Positions 1 through 8,981 of a stretch of DNA of 64,000 bases are shown one piece after another. The notes under the pieces are model-generated. The model was given only the letters and a program-made list of their open reading frames with translations. It did not search any database and was not told the DNA's origin. The DNA comes from Desulfobulbaceae bacterium (GTDB lineage: Bacteria; Desulfobacterota; Desulfobulbia; Desulfobulbales; SURF-16), in NCBI GenBank assembly GCA_002868945.1, contig PKTX01000020.1:54513-118512 (forward strand), written 5' to 3'. The position numbers and the translations under genes were made by a program. Numbering within the stretch: position 1 is the stretch's first letter; each line of letters begins with the position of its first letter.

Positions 1-148
1 TATCATGCATCTGGCCACTGACAAGTTTATCCGGCGCTACACCATGATGGAGGAGCTTATCCGCCGCCACGGCAGCAAGATGACCGAGATGGCCAGTGAG
101 CAGCACCTGCACTTCTGGCGCCAGGCCAAAGAAAAGGAGAGGGACTAG
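1..148 (+). CDS. mazG: MazG-type nucleoside triphosphate pyrophosphohydrolase, C-terminal end only
   Basis: This is the 3' end of a gene entering from the left edge. Frame 2 reads 48 residues and stops at 146-148. The tail has the pattern typical of MazG C-termini: a KFIRRYTMMEE stretch, then a short helix ending in FWRQAKEKE. In MazG proteins the equivalent is KF.RRF..ME followed by a W..AK helix. MazG hydrolyses (d)NTPs to NMP and pyrophosphate in the cytoplasm. Only the last helix region is visible, so the call rests on a short pattern. It is convergent with the aminotransferase gene downstream. Confidence 0.65.
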   Translation, partial: IMHLATDKFIRRYTMMEELIRRHGSKMTEMASEQHLHFWRQAKEKERD

Positions 149-540
149 CACCTTCGACCAGCCCCCTCCCCTATTGGGAATGCAGAAGTCAGAACAACTG
201 CTTTGTAAGCTTTTCTTCTGTTTCCGGACTCCTGAACTCTCTTGGAATCACAAGTGCGAAACGGCTTTCAATTCGATTATTATCGAGTAGTTATCCCAAC
301 TCAGAAAGTTGCAGTAATCGTTTTGCGAAACAGCGCCCTTTGTTGAGTCAGGGTCGTTGTGCACAGGCATCGCATCGCGCAATCACCCTTGCCCCTTGCC
401 TCTTACCTCTTACCTCTTACCTCTTACCTCTTACCTCTTACCTCTTACCTCTTAAGGCTCAGCCACTCGCCCGTTGAAACAAACGAGAAATACTGCAAAA
501 AAACGTAATTTCGAGGCATTGACCAGACCAGAGAGCTGCG
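149..540. other. Intergenic region between convergent genes
   Basis: There is no convincing gene here. The sequence is more AT-rich than its neighbours and holds a perfect heptamer tandem repeat at 399-454. The short open frame at 96-290 has no family resemblance and overlaps the mazG end. No strong terminator hairpin was found. Confidence 0.5.
399..454. repeat. Eight perfect tandem copies of the heptamer CCTCTTA
   Basis: The unit CCTCTTA repeats eight times without a mismatch from 399 to 454, lying between the convergent ends of mazG and the aminotransferase gene. Such perfect short arrays are prone to slippage and usually vary in copy number between strains. No coding frame crosses it, so an effect on protein phase is unlikely. 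Confidence 0.95.
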
Positions 541-1728
541 CTACTGAGCGGGCAGGGCTGCCATGGCATCCTTAAAGGCCTGGCCGGACCTGGCAATCAC
601 ACCATCCTCAACGCAGAAGGCCAGACGGAAATAGCCGGGCATGCCGAAACCGCGGCCCGGCACAGCCAGAATCTTAAACTTCTGCAGATGGGCGACAAAC
701 TCGGCATCATCGGCCAATGGCGACTTGGGAAAGATATAAAAGGCACCCTTGGGTGGGATAAACTCCAGACCGGCGTCGCTCACGATTTTACAGAAGACCT
801 CACGCCGCCTGGTGTAGATATCAGTATCCACGGTCATGCCCTGCAGGGTGGCCACCACCCGCTGCATGAGGGCCGGCGCATTGACAAAACCGAGAATGCG
901 GTTGGCCAGGGTCATGGCCGCCAGCAGATCGCCCTTTTCGGCAATATCGGGATGAATGGCAATATAGCCTATGCGTTCGCCCGGCAGGGAAAGATCCTTG
1001 GAGTAGGATGAGACGATGATGCTGTTCTCATAGGCCTTAAAGATGGACGGCACCTTGTACCCATCAAAGATAATCTTGCGGTACGGCTCATCGGAGAGCA
1101 GAAAGATGGTGGAGTCAAATTTCTGCTGACAACGGCGCAGGAGCTCGCCCAAGGCGGCAAGGTCGGCGGCCGGATAGATCTGACCGGTGGGATTGTTGGG
1201 CGAATTGATAATCAGGGCCTTGGTTCGGGGGCCAATGGCCTTCTCAATGGCAGGCAGATCAAGGTTGAAATCCTCGCTGGTATTGACGATTTTACCCACA
1301 CCGCCCTGGTTATCGATATAGAAATTATACTCCACAAAAAAAGGCGCCAGAATAATGACTTCCTCGCCCGGATTGAGGATCGATTTCAAAACCACATTCA
1401 GGCCGCCGGCCGCACCGCAGGTCATGAGGATCTCATCGCTCTGCACCGTCATCTCCTGTTCCGTGGAGATCTGACCGGCCACGGCCTCACGCACAAAGGG
1501 GTAGCCGCCGTTGGGCATGTAGGCATGAACACCGTTGCCCGTTTCCGCCGCCAGACGACGCAGATTTTCATCAAAGGCGGGCGGTGGTGGCAGGTCCGGA
1601 TTGCCCAGGCTGAAATCAAAGACATTATCGGTGCCAAACTCCGCCTTGAGCTTGGCACCCTCTTCAAACATCTTGCGAATCCAGGACGATCGGCTGGCAA
1701 AGTCAACCATTTTTGTGGAAATAGCCAT
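541..1728 (-). CDS. Class I/II pyridoxal-phosphate aminotransferase
   Basis: This is a 395-residue fold-type I aminotransferase of the aspartate aminotransferase superfamily, moving an amino group between an amino acid and a 2-oxo acid in the cytoplasm. Visible hallmarks are SLGNPD near residue 41, the substrate-side NSPNNPTG loop near residue 175, SDEPYR (the Asp that contacts the PLP pyridine nitrogen), and SSYSKDLSLPGERIGY, whose Lys forms the PLP Schiff base. The length is normal for the family. The start is supported by AAGGAG six bases upstream of ATG. Substrate specificity (aspartate, alanine or aromatic) cannot be read from the sequence. It appears to be a single-gene unit on the minus strand, followed by the convergent mazG. 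Confidence 0.85.
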   Translation of the reverse strand: MAISTKMVDFASRSSWIRKMFEEGAKLKAEFGTDNVFDFSLGNPDLPPPPAFDENLRRLAAETGNGVHAYMPNGGYPFVREAVAGQISTEQEMTVQSDEILMTCGAAGGLNVVLKSILNPGEEVIILAPFFVEYNFYIDNQGGVGKIVNTSEDFNLDLPAIEKAIGPRTKALIINSPNNPTGQIYPAADLAALGELLRRCQQKFDSTIFLLSDEPYRKIIFDGYKVPSIFKAYENSIIVSSYSKDLSLPGERIGYIAIHPDIAEKGDLLAAMTLANRILGFVNAPALMQRVVATLQGMTVDTDIYTRRREVFCKIVSDAGLEFIPPKGAFYIFPKSPLADDAEFVAHLQKFKILAVPGRGFGMPGYFRLAFCVEDGVIARSGQAFKDAMAALPAQ

Positions 1729-1830
1729 TATAAACTCCTTAGGGTTTCTAAAGCGGCCCCTGTTCGGCAGCCGCCCTTATACGATTATCGGTTATCCTTT
1801 CTCCGGGCCGGTTCTGGAGCACCGCCGGAC

Positions 1831-2664
1831 TCAACCTTTCTTGAGATGCTGATAGGCGATATTGATCTCCTTCATCTTCTCTTCAGCCACCTGCCGGAAC
1901 TCCTCGCCCAGATGGCCCACCAAATCAGGATGATACTCCTTGCTCAGCTTGCGATAGGCTTCCTTGATCTCCTCCTGGGAGGCGCCGGGCTGCAGGCCGA
2001 GAATCTCGTAGTAGCGATCCTTGTCTGCCGCCTGCTGCCTGCTGCGGGCCTGATAATGGGCCTGATATCGGCCCCGGATGGCAACATACTCGAAGTTGCT
2101 GATTTCCAGATAGGCGGCAATGCGTTCGGTAAGCTCCAACTCCTGGCTGGAGACGTGATCATTTGAGTAGAGCACCTGAAAGACCAACTCAACCAGGATG
2201 AGGCGGGGCTGATAGCCGAAACGACCACGAAATTCAGCCAGCAGGTCATCCAGGGTGGCGGAGCTGCCGGTGGCATCCTTGATCAACTCCTTGATCCAGA
2301 ACATCTGCTCAGAGTTGTAGTGCAGATTGACCCTGAAAAAATTCTGGATGGTGGCGGTTTCAGCCCGGGTGATGTGGCCGTCCAGCTCGGCGATCTTGAC
2401 CAGAATATAGATGAGCAGCGAGACAAAGAGATTGCGTTCCTCGGATTGCTGCGCCTCATACTGACTGACCTTATGGCGGATAAAGAGCGAAAACCCCCAG
2501 AGCCCCACCATCACCACCATAAAGAAGATAAAGATGGACATCAGCACCACCCCCACCACATTAAAGAGCAGGGGCGCGCCGCCGGTGAGCAGCAGCAGCA
2601 TGATAAGAACAATCAACAGGCCGCCGCAGCCCGGAGATTGATGGCGTCGATAGTAGTATGGCAT
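1831..2664 (-). CDS. Membrane-anchored TerB-like / C-terminal J-domain protein (DjlA-like)
   Basis: This is a 277-residue protein with three parts. The N-terminus has two hydrophobic segments (about residues 15-60). A middle TerB-like helical domain begins with [10 protein letters not shown] near residue 95. A C-terminal J-domain (about residues 210-277) contains the HPD motif in [10 protein letters not shown]. This order matches DjlA-type co-chaperones, which stimulate the ATPase of DnaK at the inner membrane. Unlike E. coli DjlA, it has two predicted membrane segments. It lies 17 bp downstream of ftsY on the same strand, so the two are probably co-transcribed. AGGGA precedes the ATG. The client is unknown. 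Confidence 0.8.
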   Translation of the reverse strand: MPYYYRRHQSPGCGGLLIVLIMLLLLTGGAPLLFNVVGVVLMSIFIFFMVVMVGLWGFSLFIRHKVSQYEAQQSEERNLFVSLLIYILVKIAELDGHITRAETATIQNFFRVNLHYNSEQMFWIKELIKDATGSSATLDDLLAEFRGRFGYQPRLILVELVFQVLYSNDHVSSQELELTERIAAYLEISNFEYVAIRGRYQAHYQARSRQQAADKDRYYEILGLQPGASQEEIKEAYRKLSKEYHPDLVGHLGEEFRQVAEEKMKEINIAYQHLKKG

Positions 2665-2681
2665 AATTCCCTAGTCTCCCT

Positions 2682-3749
2682 TTACGAGTCGCTCTCTTCG
2701 GCAAAAAGGGCCTCGACGAACTCTTCCGGCTCAAAATCACGCAGATCCTCGACCTGCTCACCAACCCCGATAAAGCGAATGGGAATATCAAACTCCCGAC
2801 AGATATTGACGACAATGCCGCCCTTGGCCGTACCGTCAAGTTTAGTCAGGGTGAGACCGGTGATATCAACGGCCTTGCCGAACTCCCGGGCCTGGGATAT
2901 GCCGTTCTGACCGGTGGTGGCATCAATAACCAGCATGATCTCATGGGGGGCGTCACTGAGCTTTTTGCCGATGACCCGCTTAATCTTTTTAAGCTCCTCC
3001 ATGAGGTTGACCTTGGTGTGCAGACGCCCGGCCGTATCAATGATAACCACGTCATAACGGCGCTTAAGGGCATACTCCATGCCGTCAAAGACCACGGAGG
3101 AAGGATCGGCACCGGTGGCCTGGGCAATCACCGGCGCATTAACGCGCTCGCCCCATATCTTGAGCTGCTCCACGGCCGCGGCCCGGAAGGTGTCGCCGGC
3201 CACGAGCAGCACCCTTTGCCCGGCATTGGCGAATTTGTGGGCTATCTTGCCGATGGTGGTGGTTTTGCCGACTCCATTGACGCCCACCACCATGATGACA
3301 AAAGGGCCTTCCGTGGGCATGACCAACTCAGCGGGCCTGTCAGAGCTGAGCAGAAAATCTGTTATCCTCTCCTTGAGTATCGCCTTCAGGGCCTGGGGAT
3401 CGGCCAGCTCATTGCGTGACACCCGGTCGCGGGCATCATCCACCAGATCCATGGTGGTCTCAACGCCGAGATCGGCAGTGATCAGTATCTCCTCAAGGTC
3501 ATCAAGGAGCTCGGGATCAATAACCTTCTTACCCAGAAAAAGCTCGTCGACCCGCTTGATAAAACCTCCCCTGGTCTTGGCAAGGCCCTTGGTGAGTCGT
3601 TTGAACAGGACGCCGACATCCTCATGGAGGATCGACTTGGCCTCCTCCGGCCCCGGCTCGCCGACAACGGCCTCTTCCTGTTGATCCGGCGGGGAAACCT
3701 CCTCATCAGAGGCGGGACGGGCTATCTTTTTCTTAAACCAACCTAGCAT
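2682..3749 (-). CDS. ftsY: Signal recognition particle receptor FtsY
   Basis: This is a 355-residue SRP-receptor GTPase that docks ribosome-SRP complexes at the inner membrane for co-translational insertion. After a short acidic A region come the N domain and the G domain. The latter has the P-loop GVNGVGKTTTIGK, DTAGRLHTK, and the guanine-specificity motif TKLDGTAKGG. The final IGVGEQVEDLRDFEPEEF is the classical FtsY C-terminus. The acidic region is short (about 60 residues) compared with E. coli FtsY, as in many non-enteric bacteria. AAGGTGT precedes the ATG at 3749, eight bases after the stop of the ispH-ubiA gene, which suggests an operon. Confidence 0.95.
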   Translation of the reverse strand: MLGWFKKKIARPASDEEVSPPDQQEEAVVGEPGPEEAKSILHEDVGVLFKRLTKGLAKTRGGFIKRVDELFLGKKVIDPELLDDLEEILITADLGVETTMDLVDDARDRVSRNELADPQALKAILKERITDFLLSSDRPAELVMPTEGPFVIMVVGVNGVGKTTTIGKIAHKFANAGQRVLLVAGDTFRAAAVEQLKIWGERVNAPVIAQATGADPSSVVFDGMEYALKRRYDVVIIDTAGRLHTKVNLMEELKKIKRVIGKKLSDAPHEIMLVIDATTGQNGISQAREFGKAVDITGLTLTKLDGTAKGGIVVNICREFDIPIRFIGVGEQVEDLRDFEPEEFVEALFAEESDS

Positions 3750-3757
3750 AGGACACC

Positions 3758-5491
3758 TTATGTAAACAGAGAGCTGCCCAGCAAAAGCGCCGCAGCAACG
3801 AGATAGAGGGATGTTTCAAGCAGAAATTCCAGGCGTGGCGATGGCGACAGGAGACCACGCTGGTAAGCCTTGGTGATATATAGGAGATAAATCACGCCGC
3901 TCAGAAAAAAAACCATGGCCGGCGGCGCCAGCACCGTCCAGGGCAGCACAATACCAGCCACAAGAAGGGCATACAATAAATAGCTTAGAAAAATGAGGGT
4001 CTTGCCCTCGCCGATACAGACCGGCAGAGTCTCCTTTCCGACAATGCGGTCACCCTGCACATCAAAGACGTCAAAGAGGGCATTGCGCACATAGACAAGG
4101 ACCAGGACCAGACCGAGCAGGGTGAGGAGGACAGGGGCAGGAACACCCATCCCCCAGTTGGGCAGCAGCACCGTCACCATGGCCCAGGCCAGGGCCACCA
4201 GAAAGGTCTTTGAACCGGGAATCTCCTTGAGACGCTTGATCTTGAAGATACGCACCAAGGTGGTCGGGAAAATAGGGACCCGATAAAAAATGCCCAGCAA
4301 AGCCATCGCGATAAAAAGGGCAAAGGGCACGGTGCCGCGCGGCCAGAGCAGCAGCCCGACAGCCACCAGCAAGAGGTAGGAGATGCTCAGCAGCAGAGAG
4401 CCGTACCTGTGGGCGAACTTCTCCAGCAGGGGGTTGTTGAACCTCCTGCTCGGCTCACTGCTGAAGCGATTGATATTGTGCATGGCAAAGAGGTAGCCAA
4501 AGGCAATAGCAAAGGCCGACCAGGAAAAGTGGCCGGTAATGATGCGGGCCAGGGCCAGGGCCAGGGCTCCGCCGCCGGCAGCGACATAGGTATTTGAGGC
4601 AAGCAGGGACCAGATCAACCGGCGCCCGAAACGACAGACACCGCCCTCGCCCCTGGCCGGAATAGCCTCCAGGGTGCGCATGACCCGGTTGATCATCCAG
4701 GTGGGGGTGGAGGCGCCGGCCGTTACTCCCACCGTTTCAAAACAGCTGAGCTGCGCCGCATCAATCTCCGCCTCGGTCTCCACCAGAAAAACGGGCCGTC
4801 CCTTGTTCTCGGCAATCTCGGCCAGCCTTTTGGTGTTGGCGCTGCTCTTACCCCCCACCACCACCACGGCCTCCACCTGATCACAGAGGCTGCGCACCTC
4901 GTCCTGCCGCCTATGGGTAGAATCGCAAATAGTATTAAAGACCTTGCCGCCGGAAAAACGGTCGGTGATCAGGCTGCTCAACTCATGGAAGGAGTCGTTG
5001 TCCTGGGTGGTCTGGCTGACAATGATATAGGGACCGCTTATGGCAAGATTGTCAATATCGGCACGGGTGGAGACAATGGCCACATCTGGTTCGGCGTAGC
5101 CCATCAGACCAATAACCTCGGCATGGTTCTTATCGCCGATAATCACGGTAAAACACTTGTTCTTTTTATGCTTTTTGATAATGGCCTGCACCTTCATGAC
5201 CCGGGGGCAGGTGGCATCCTTGACCTGGGCCCCGGCAGCCTGCAGGCTTGCCTTTTGCTCCGGCGGCACGCCGTGGGCCCGGACAATGACCACGCCGGAG
5301 AGCTGTTCCGGAATCTCGCTCAGCACATCAACCCCCCGCTCCTTGAGCAGGTCGAGAACCTGGGGATTATGGATTAAGGGGCCAAAGGTGGCGATCTTTT
5401 CATCGCTCTGCTGGACGGTCTCCAGGGTGGTTTCCACGGCGCGGCGCACACCCATACAAAAACCGGCTTTCTTGGCAAGAATAACTTTCAT
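3758..5491 (-). CDS. ispH-ubiA: Fusion of IspH (HMB-PP reductase) with a UbiA-family prenyltransferase
   Basis: One continuous 577-residue frame joins two enzymes. Residues 1-285 are IspH, the [4Fe-4S] enzyme making IPP and DMAPP from HMB-PP. The cluster cysteines are in AGFCMGVRRAVE, DATCPRVMKV and TICDSTHRRQ. Residues about 290-577 are a UbiA-type membrane prenyltransferase with several hydrophobic segments. Its first aspartate-type motif is replaced by an NRFSSEPSRR region, while the second, NALFDVFDVQGD, is well kept. The frame is open to 5656, but the extra 55 residues have no family character and run through an intergenic repeat. The MKVILAKKAGFCMG start is the family N-terminus, so 5491 was chosen despite a weak ribosome site. 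The prenyl acceptor is unknown. Confidence 0.85.
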   Translation of the reverse strand: MKVILAKKAGFCMGVRRAVETTLETVQQSDEKIATFGPLIHNPQVLDLLKERGVDVLSEIPEQLSGVVIVRAHGVPPEQKASLQAAGAQVKDATCPRVMKVQAIIKKHKKNKCFTVIIGDKNHAEVIGLMGYAEPDVAIVSTRADIDNLAISGPYIIVSQTTQDNDSFHELSSLITDRFSGGKVFNTICDSTHRRQDEVRSLCDQVEAVVVVGGKSSANTKRLAEIAENKGRPVFLVETEAEIDAAQLSCFETVGVTAGASTPTWMINRVMRTLEAIPARGEGGVCRFGRRLIWSLLASNTYVAAGGGALALALARIITGHFSWSAFAIAFGYLFAMHNINRFSSEPSRRFNNPLLEKFAHRYGSLLLSISYLLLVAVGLLLWPRGTVPFALFIAMALLGIFYRVPIFPTTLVRIFKIKRLKEIPGSKTFLVALAWAMVTVLLPNWGMGVPAPVLLTLLGLVLVLVYVRNALFDVFDVQGDRIVGKETLPVCIGEGKTLIFLSYLLYALLVAGIVLPWTVLAPPAMVFFLSGVIYLLYITKAYQRGLLSPSPRLEFLLETSLYLVAAALLLGSSLFT

Positions 5492-5522
5492 AGAAGAGAT
5501 CGTGAAAAATGGAGAAGATTGA

Positions 5523-5578
5523 CCGTACCTATCCGGCTTCAGTGCCGGAAATGGCTCAAACCGCCAAACCGTAACTTT
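5523..5578. repeat. Short hairpin-bearing intergenic repeat, copy 1
   Basis: A CCGTACC-(N)-ATCCGGCTTC...GCCGGAAA core followed by ATGGC.CAA and, further on, GTAACT recurs at 15842-15899, with a shorter version at 56796-56822. CCGGC...GCCGG forms a small hairpin. This copy lies upstream of ispH-ubiA, where the coding frame is open but not protein-like. It resembles REP-type extragenic elements. Confidence 0.6.
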
Positions 5579-5699
5579 GCAGCAGTGCCGCAAGAGGGGC
5601 TGCTGCCGGATGGTTACAATGGACGGAAAGCAGAGCCTTGCAAGGATATTTTGCATAAAGGCTTGAGGATACTAAACGTAAACCGCCATTTTTGCAAGA

Positions 5700-6425
5700 T
5701 CAGGGCTGCTGCCAGGCGTTGTTGACCAGTAATTGGTGAGGCCGGAACTGCGCCTTGTAGTTCATGGAGGAGAGCGGTTCAATGAGGTATCCGAGATAGA
5801 GATAATCGATATCGTGCCGCCGACAGAGGTCTATCATATTAAGGATATTAAAAATCCCCAGATGGCGATGGGACCTGCGACTGTCAAAGAAAAAATAAAC
5901 GGCATTGAGCCAGGAGTTGCCGATATCCACCACTGCCACGCCGACCAATTCCTTGCCGAGACGATATTCAACCTCAAAGGTCTCGGTGATAGTGTTGGCA
6001 AAAAAGGTGCCGTAATAGCTTTCCGCCGTGTTGTCACGACCGCTGAAACGGTGGGCGAAGAAGGTATTTAACAGATTGATTTTCTCATAGGTGACGGCAA
6101 AGGGAGTGGTGCTGATGGTGATATCCTGATTCTTCTTGATAATGCGGCGCTGGGATCGGTTGGCCTTGAATTCCTTAACAGGCAGACGAATGGGGCGGCA
6201 CTCCCCGCAGGCGGGACAGGCCATGGTATAGATGGAGTTGCCATTGCGCCGAAAGCCGGCCTCAATAAAGGCGGTCATCAACAGCTCGTCGACAAAGCCG
6301 AACTGGGCCTGGCGATAAACGGCCATATCACCGACAGCGTAAGGGCAGACAGTGGGGATATCATAAAAGTACTTGAGATAACCGTTGATCAGGCCGCTGT
6401 CATTGCTTTTTATAGTGGTCATCAT
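5700..6425 (-). CDS. bpt: Aspartate/glutamate aminoacyl-tRNA-protein transferase (Ate1/Bpt family)
   Basis: This is a 241-residue member of the arginyl/leucyl-tRNA--protein transferase family, which adds an amino acid to N-terminal Asp or Glu and feeds the bacterial N-degron (ClpS/ClpAP) pathway. Family marks are the early CPYA, the CPACGECRPIRLPV cysteine/proline motif near residue 70, and the C-terminal LYLGYLIEPLSSMNYKAQFRP, where YLGYWI..C..M.YKA.F.P is usual. Bacterial proteins with this short C-terminal type normally act as leucyltransferases (Bpt), an inference from the family. Three tandem candidate starts exist (GTG 6428, ATG 6425, ATG 6422) and the middle one is used here. The gene begins right at the stop of namZ, so they are probably coupled. 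Confidence 0.85.
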   Translation of the reverse strand: MMTTIKSNDSGLINGYLKYFYDIPTVCPYAVGDMAVYRQAQFGFVDELLMTAFIEAGFRRNGNSIYTMACPACGECRPIRLPVKEFKANRSQRRIIKKNQDITISTTPFAVTYEKINLLNTFFAHRFSGRDNTAESYYGTFFANTITETFEVEYRLGKELVGVAVVDIGNSWLNAVYFFFDSRRSHRHLGIFNILNMIDLCRRHDIDYLYLGYLIEPLSSMNYKAQFRPHQLLVNNAWQQP

Positions 6426-6427
6426 CA

Positions 6428-7597
6428 CTACTCATAGAGGAAATAGGCGCGCCGCATCTCGTTGAATTCCATAAGTTCCTGCTGCCAACTCGCCTCCAGG
6501 GCCATGATCTCCTCGCCCTCCTCCAGGGCCTGGCGCAGGCGGCGGCTGCCGAGGATCAGATCCACCGGCAATATATCATACTCATACTCATAGGGCGGTT
6601 GGGCATAGGCGAAGGAATCAGGATAGAGGGAAAACACGGCCTGCAGCAGGGCCAGGGTCGTCCGGTAGGGCCGGTACGAGAGGGGATCGGTGACATGCAG
6701 CTGGAAGCCGCGGCACACCTGATTCTGCCACTTATGAAAGGTGGGTTCAAACTCAAGGGGCCGCAGAAAGACACCGGGCAGCGGCGTGTCGGCCAGTCGC
6801 TTGAGGATATCCTGCTGATCAAGGAAAGGCGCCCCAAAGAGCTCAAAGGGCAGCGCCGTACCGCGCCCCTCCGAGATATTGGTACCTTCCCATATCACCT
6901 GTCCCGGGTAGACCAGGGCCGTGCCATAGGTGGGCATATTGGGCGACGGGAAGAGCCACGGTAACTTGCAGTCAGGGAAAAACATGGCGCGCCGCCAGCC
7001 GTTCATCTTGACGACATGGAGCTCGGCGCCGATCTGAAAGTGAGAGTTAAAGAGCAGGGCCAGTTCGGCCAAGGTCAGACCGTGACGCATGGGTAAGGGG
7101 TAGCGGCCGACAAAGGAGCGAAACCCCTCTTCCAGGATATTGCCCTCTATCATCTCGCCGCCGATGGGATTGGGCCGGTCGAGCACCACCACGGCCTTGC
7201 CTGCGGCAGCGGCTGCCTCCAGCATATAGGCCATGGTGTACATGAAGGTATAGACCCGGGTGCCGACATCGACCATGTCCACCAGCACCACGTCAATCTG
7301 ATCCATCATTGCCGCGGTGGGCTGCCGCGTCTCACCATAGAGGCTGAAAACCGGCAAATCGCTGAGGGGGTCACGGCCATGGTCCGATTCAACCATGTTA
7401 TCCTGCTTTTCCGCAAAAAAACCATGCTGGGGTGAAAAGAGACAGGTAAGCTGACCGGGGAAGGCGGCCATGAGCAGATCACGACTGTGCCGAAAGGAGC
7501 AATCCGTGGCCGCCTGGTTACAGAGAAGACCAAGTCTTTTATCTTTTAATAACGGCAGAGGTGCTGCCAGGAGCTGTTCAATACCGAGAGTGACCAT
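6428..7597 (-). CDS. namZ: NamZ-type exo-beta-N-acetylmuramidase (DUF1343)
   Basis: This is a DUF1343/YbbC protein of 389 residues. Characterised NamZ enzymes release terminal N-acetylmuramic acid from peptidoglycan fragments during wall recycling. Signature stretches are GLLCNQAA, LFSPQHGFFAEKQDN, LPVFSLYG, VDMVDVGTRVYTF, VLDRPNPIGG and LPMRHGLTLAELA, all in the expected order. The frame is open to 7636, but MVTLGIEQLL at 7597 matches the family start. No clear signal peptide follows this start, so a cytoplasmic or unconventional location is possible. The stop abuts the start of the aminoacyltransferase gene. Confidence 0.85.
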   Translation of the reverse strand: MVTLGIEQLLAAPLPLLKDKRLGLLCNQAATDCSFRHSRDLLMAAFPGQLTCLFSPQHGFFAEKQDNMVESDHGRDPLSDLPVFSLYGETRQPTAAMMDQIDVVLVDMVDVGTRVYTFMYTMAYMLEAAAAAGKAVVVLDRPNPIGGEMIEGNILEEGFRSFVGRYPLPMRHGLTLAELALLFNSHFQIGAELHVVKMNGWRRAMFFPDCKLPWLFPSPNMPTYGTALVYPGQVIWEGTNISEGRGTALPFELFGAPFLDQQDILKRLADTPLPGVFLRPLEFEPTFHKWQNQVCRGFQLHVTDPLSYRPYRTTLALLQAVFSLYPDSFAYAQPPYEYEYDILPVDLILGSRRLRQALEEGEEIMALEASWQQELMEFNEMRRAYFLYE

Positions 7598-7972
7598 GGA
7601 TGAATTCCCAGGTGAGGATCGTAAGTTGTTGCACAACAGGGTTCATAGCCTTTATATAAAGGGTGTTTTGCCTCGTGTCTGGCCAGAAACAGGTCATCTC
7701 GGAGTCTCGCAGACTCGCTTACCTGTTCGATTTCAAGGCCTGTCAGGTAATTGAGCGCAGCCATCGGGCAGATTCCGGTACGGATGGGCGGCCTATCTGC
7801 GGCACGGATGGTAAAGTCCGCAAAAGCAACTGACCAAGAGCGTCTCAAGGTATTAACTTTAATCTATTTTGCCGGTAATTACAGTTAATTTGCCGCAAAA
7901 TATGACAGAAAATCGTCAAAGAGCACTTATTCAAGATGGCCTCAAGATGGTCGCAAATCTAAGGATTCAAGC
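7598..7972. other. Divergent promoter region of namZ and cooC with repeat fragments
   Basis: This gap separates two divergent genes and must hold both promoters. It contains a fragment of the mosaic repeat family at 7681-7740 and a stray terminal sequence TTATTCAAGATGGCCT at 7927-7942. A small palindrome-like GTTGTTGCACAAC lies at 7626-7638. Downstream of 7850 the DNA becomes AT-rich. No gene is supported. Confidence 0.5.
7681..7740. repeat. Fragment of mosaic interspersed repeat family B
   Basis: CCAGAAACAGGTCAT and CTCGGAGTCTCGCAGACTCGC-like segments match parts of the larger elements at 44454-44697 and 48206-48413 (there CCAGAAATAGGTCAT and CTCGGAGTCTCGTAAACTCGC). The copy is short and rearranged. 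Confidence 0.6.
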
Positions 7973-8740
7973 ATGAAAATAGCAATTGCCGGCAAAGGCG
8001 GGGTGGGCAAAACAACCATCATGGCCCTTATTGCCAAAGAATTACAACGGTCAGGCAAAGAGGTGCTGATCATCGACGCCGACCCCAGCCCCCACATGGC
8101 CCAGACCCTCGGTTTTGCCAATGTCGAGCAGATCACACCCATCGCCGAGATGACCACCCTGCTGGCCGAACGGGCCGGCAAGGTGGAAGGGTCGCCCTTC
8201 TACAACATCAATCCCCAGGTCGATGATCTACTGGCCGACTTTATGGTTGAAAAGGATGGTCTCAAGTTGATGGTACTGGGCGCCATCCAGACGGCCGAAG
8301 GCGGCTGTGCCTGTCCGGAAAACACGGTGCTGAAGAGATTGCTCACCAAGCTGCTGCTCAGCCCCTCCCAGGCCATTCTGCTGGACATGGAGGCCGGTGT
8401 CGAACACCTGGGCCGCGGCACCATTGCCGGTGTCGACCAGCTCCTTATCGTGGTTATTCCCTCCCAGTCAAGCATCAGAACGGCCGACAAGGTCTATGCC
8501 CTGGCCAGGGAGGCCGGCATCAAAAAGATCTCCTTTGTCGCCAACCTGGTGGAGGATGATGACGACAAGGCCTTTCTCCTGGCAGGACTGGACAAGGCAC
8601 CGGTAGCCTTTTTCCCAAACTCCAAGGCGATTCGCACCTCGGAGCGCCGAGGCCGGGCCCTGGAAGCTGATCCGCATAGTGACGCCGGCCGGGCCGCCCG
8701 CGATCTCATCGCCCACCTGCTCCCCCCCGGCAAGCAGTAG
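7973..8740 (+). CDS. cooC: CooC-type nickel-insertion ATPase for CO dehydrogenase
   Basis: This is a 255-residue MinD/SIMIBI-class P-loop ATPase. The deviant Walker A GKGGVGKTT sits at residues 8-16, followed by IIDADPSPH. CGC-like cysteines appear in EGGCACPENTVLK near residue 110, the metal-binding CxC region that defines CooC and separates it from MinD and ParA. CooC dimers bind nickel and insert it into the C-cluster of CO dehydrogenase. AAGGA precedes the ATG. The gene stands alone on the plus strand, about 22 kb from cooS, so it serves the Wood-Ljungdahl island from outside it. Confidence 0.9.
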   Translation: MKIAIAGKGGVGKTTIMALIAKELQRSGKEVLIIDADPSPHMAQTLGFANVEQITPIAEMTTLLAERAGKVEGSPFYNINPQVDDLLADFMVEKDGLKLMVLGAIQTAEGGCACPENTVLKRLLTKLLLSPSQAILLDMEAGVEHLGRGTIAGVDQLLIVVIPSQSSIRTADKVYALAREAGIKKISFVANLVEDDDDKAFLLAGLDKAPVAFFPNSKAIRTSERRGRALEADPHSDAGRAARDLIAHLLPPGKQ

Positions 8741-8981
8741 CAACGAGAAAGCTCGGGCCAGGGTGTTTCCTCCCCTGCCCTGTCCCCTGATGCGACATGG
8801 GTTGAGGAGCATTTGAGCCGAATAAGGAGGCAGGATCGGCAGATTGCCAATAACGAGGGACCTTTGACCGCCGTCGTGATTTCTAGGCGGCCGATGAACA
8901 CCGGCCGCCGCCGCTGTTGCCCTCCTGCATCACTGTGCCTTTGCGCTGGTAGCCCGCGGCCGACGCGGCCGGGCGCTCGAC

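Noticed and set aside
399..454. A CRISPR-like array.
   Set aside because: The repeat unit is 7 bp with no spacers, and there are no cas genes.
5492..5656. A 55-residue N-terminal extension of IspH.
   Set aside because: It runs through an intergenic hairpin repeat, and the conserved IspH start lies at 5491.
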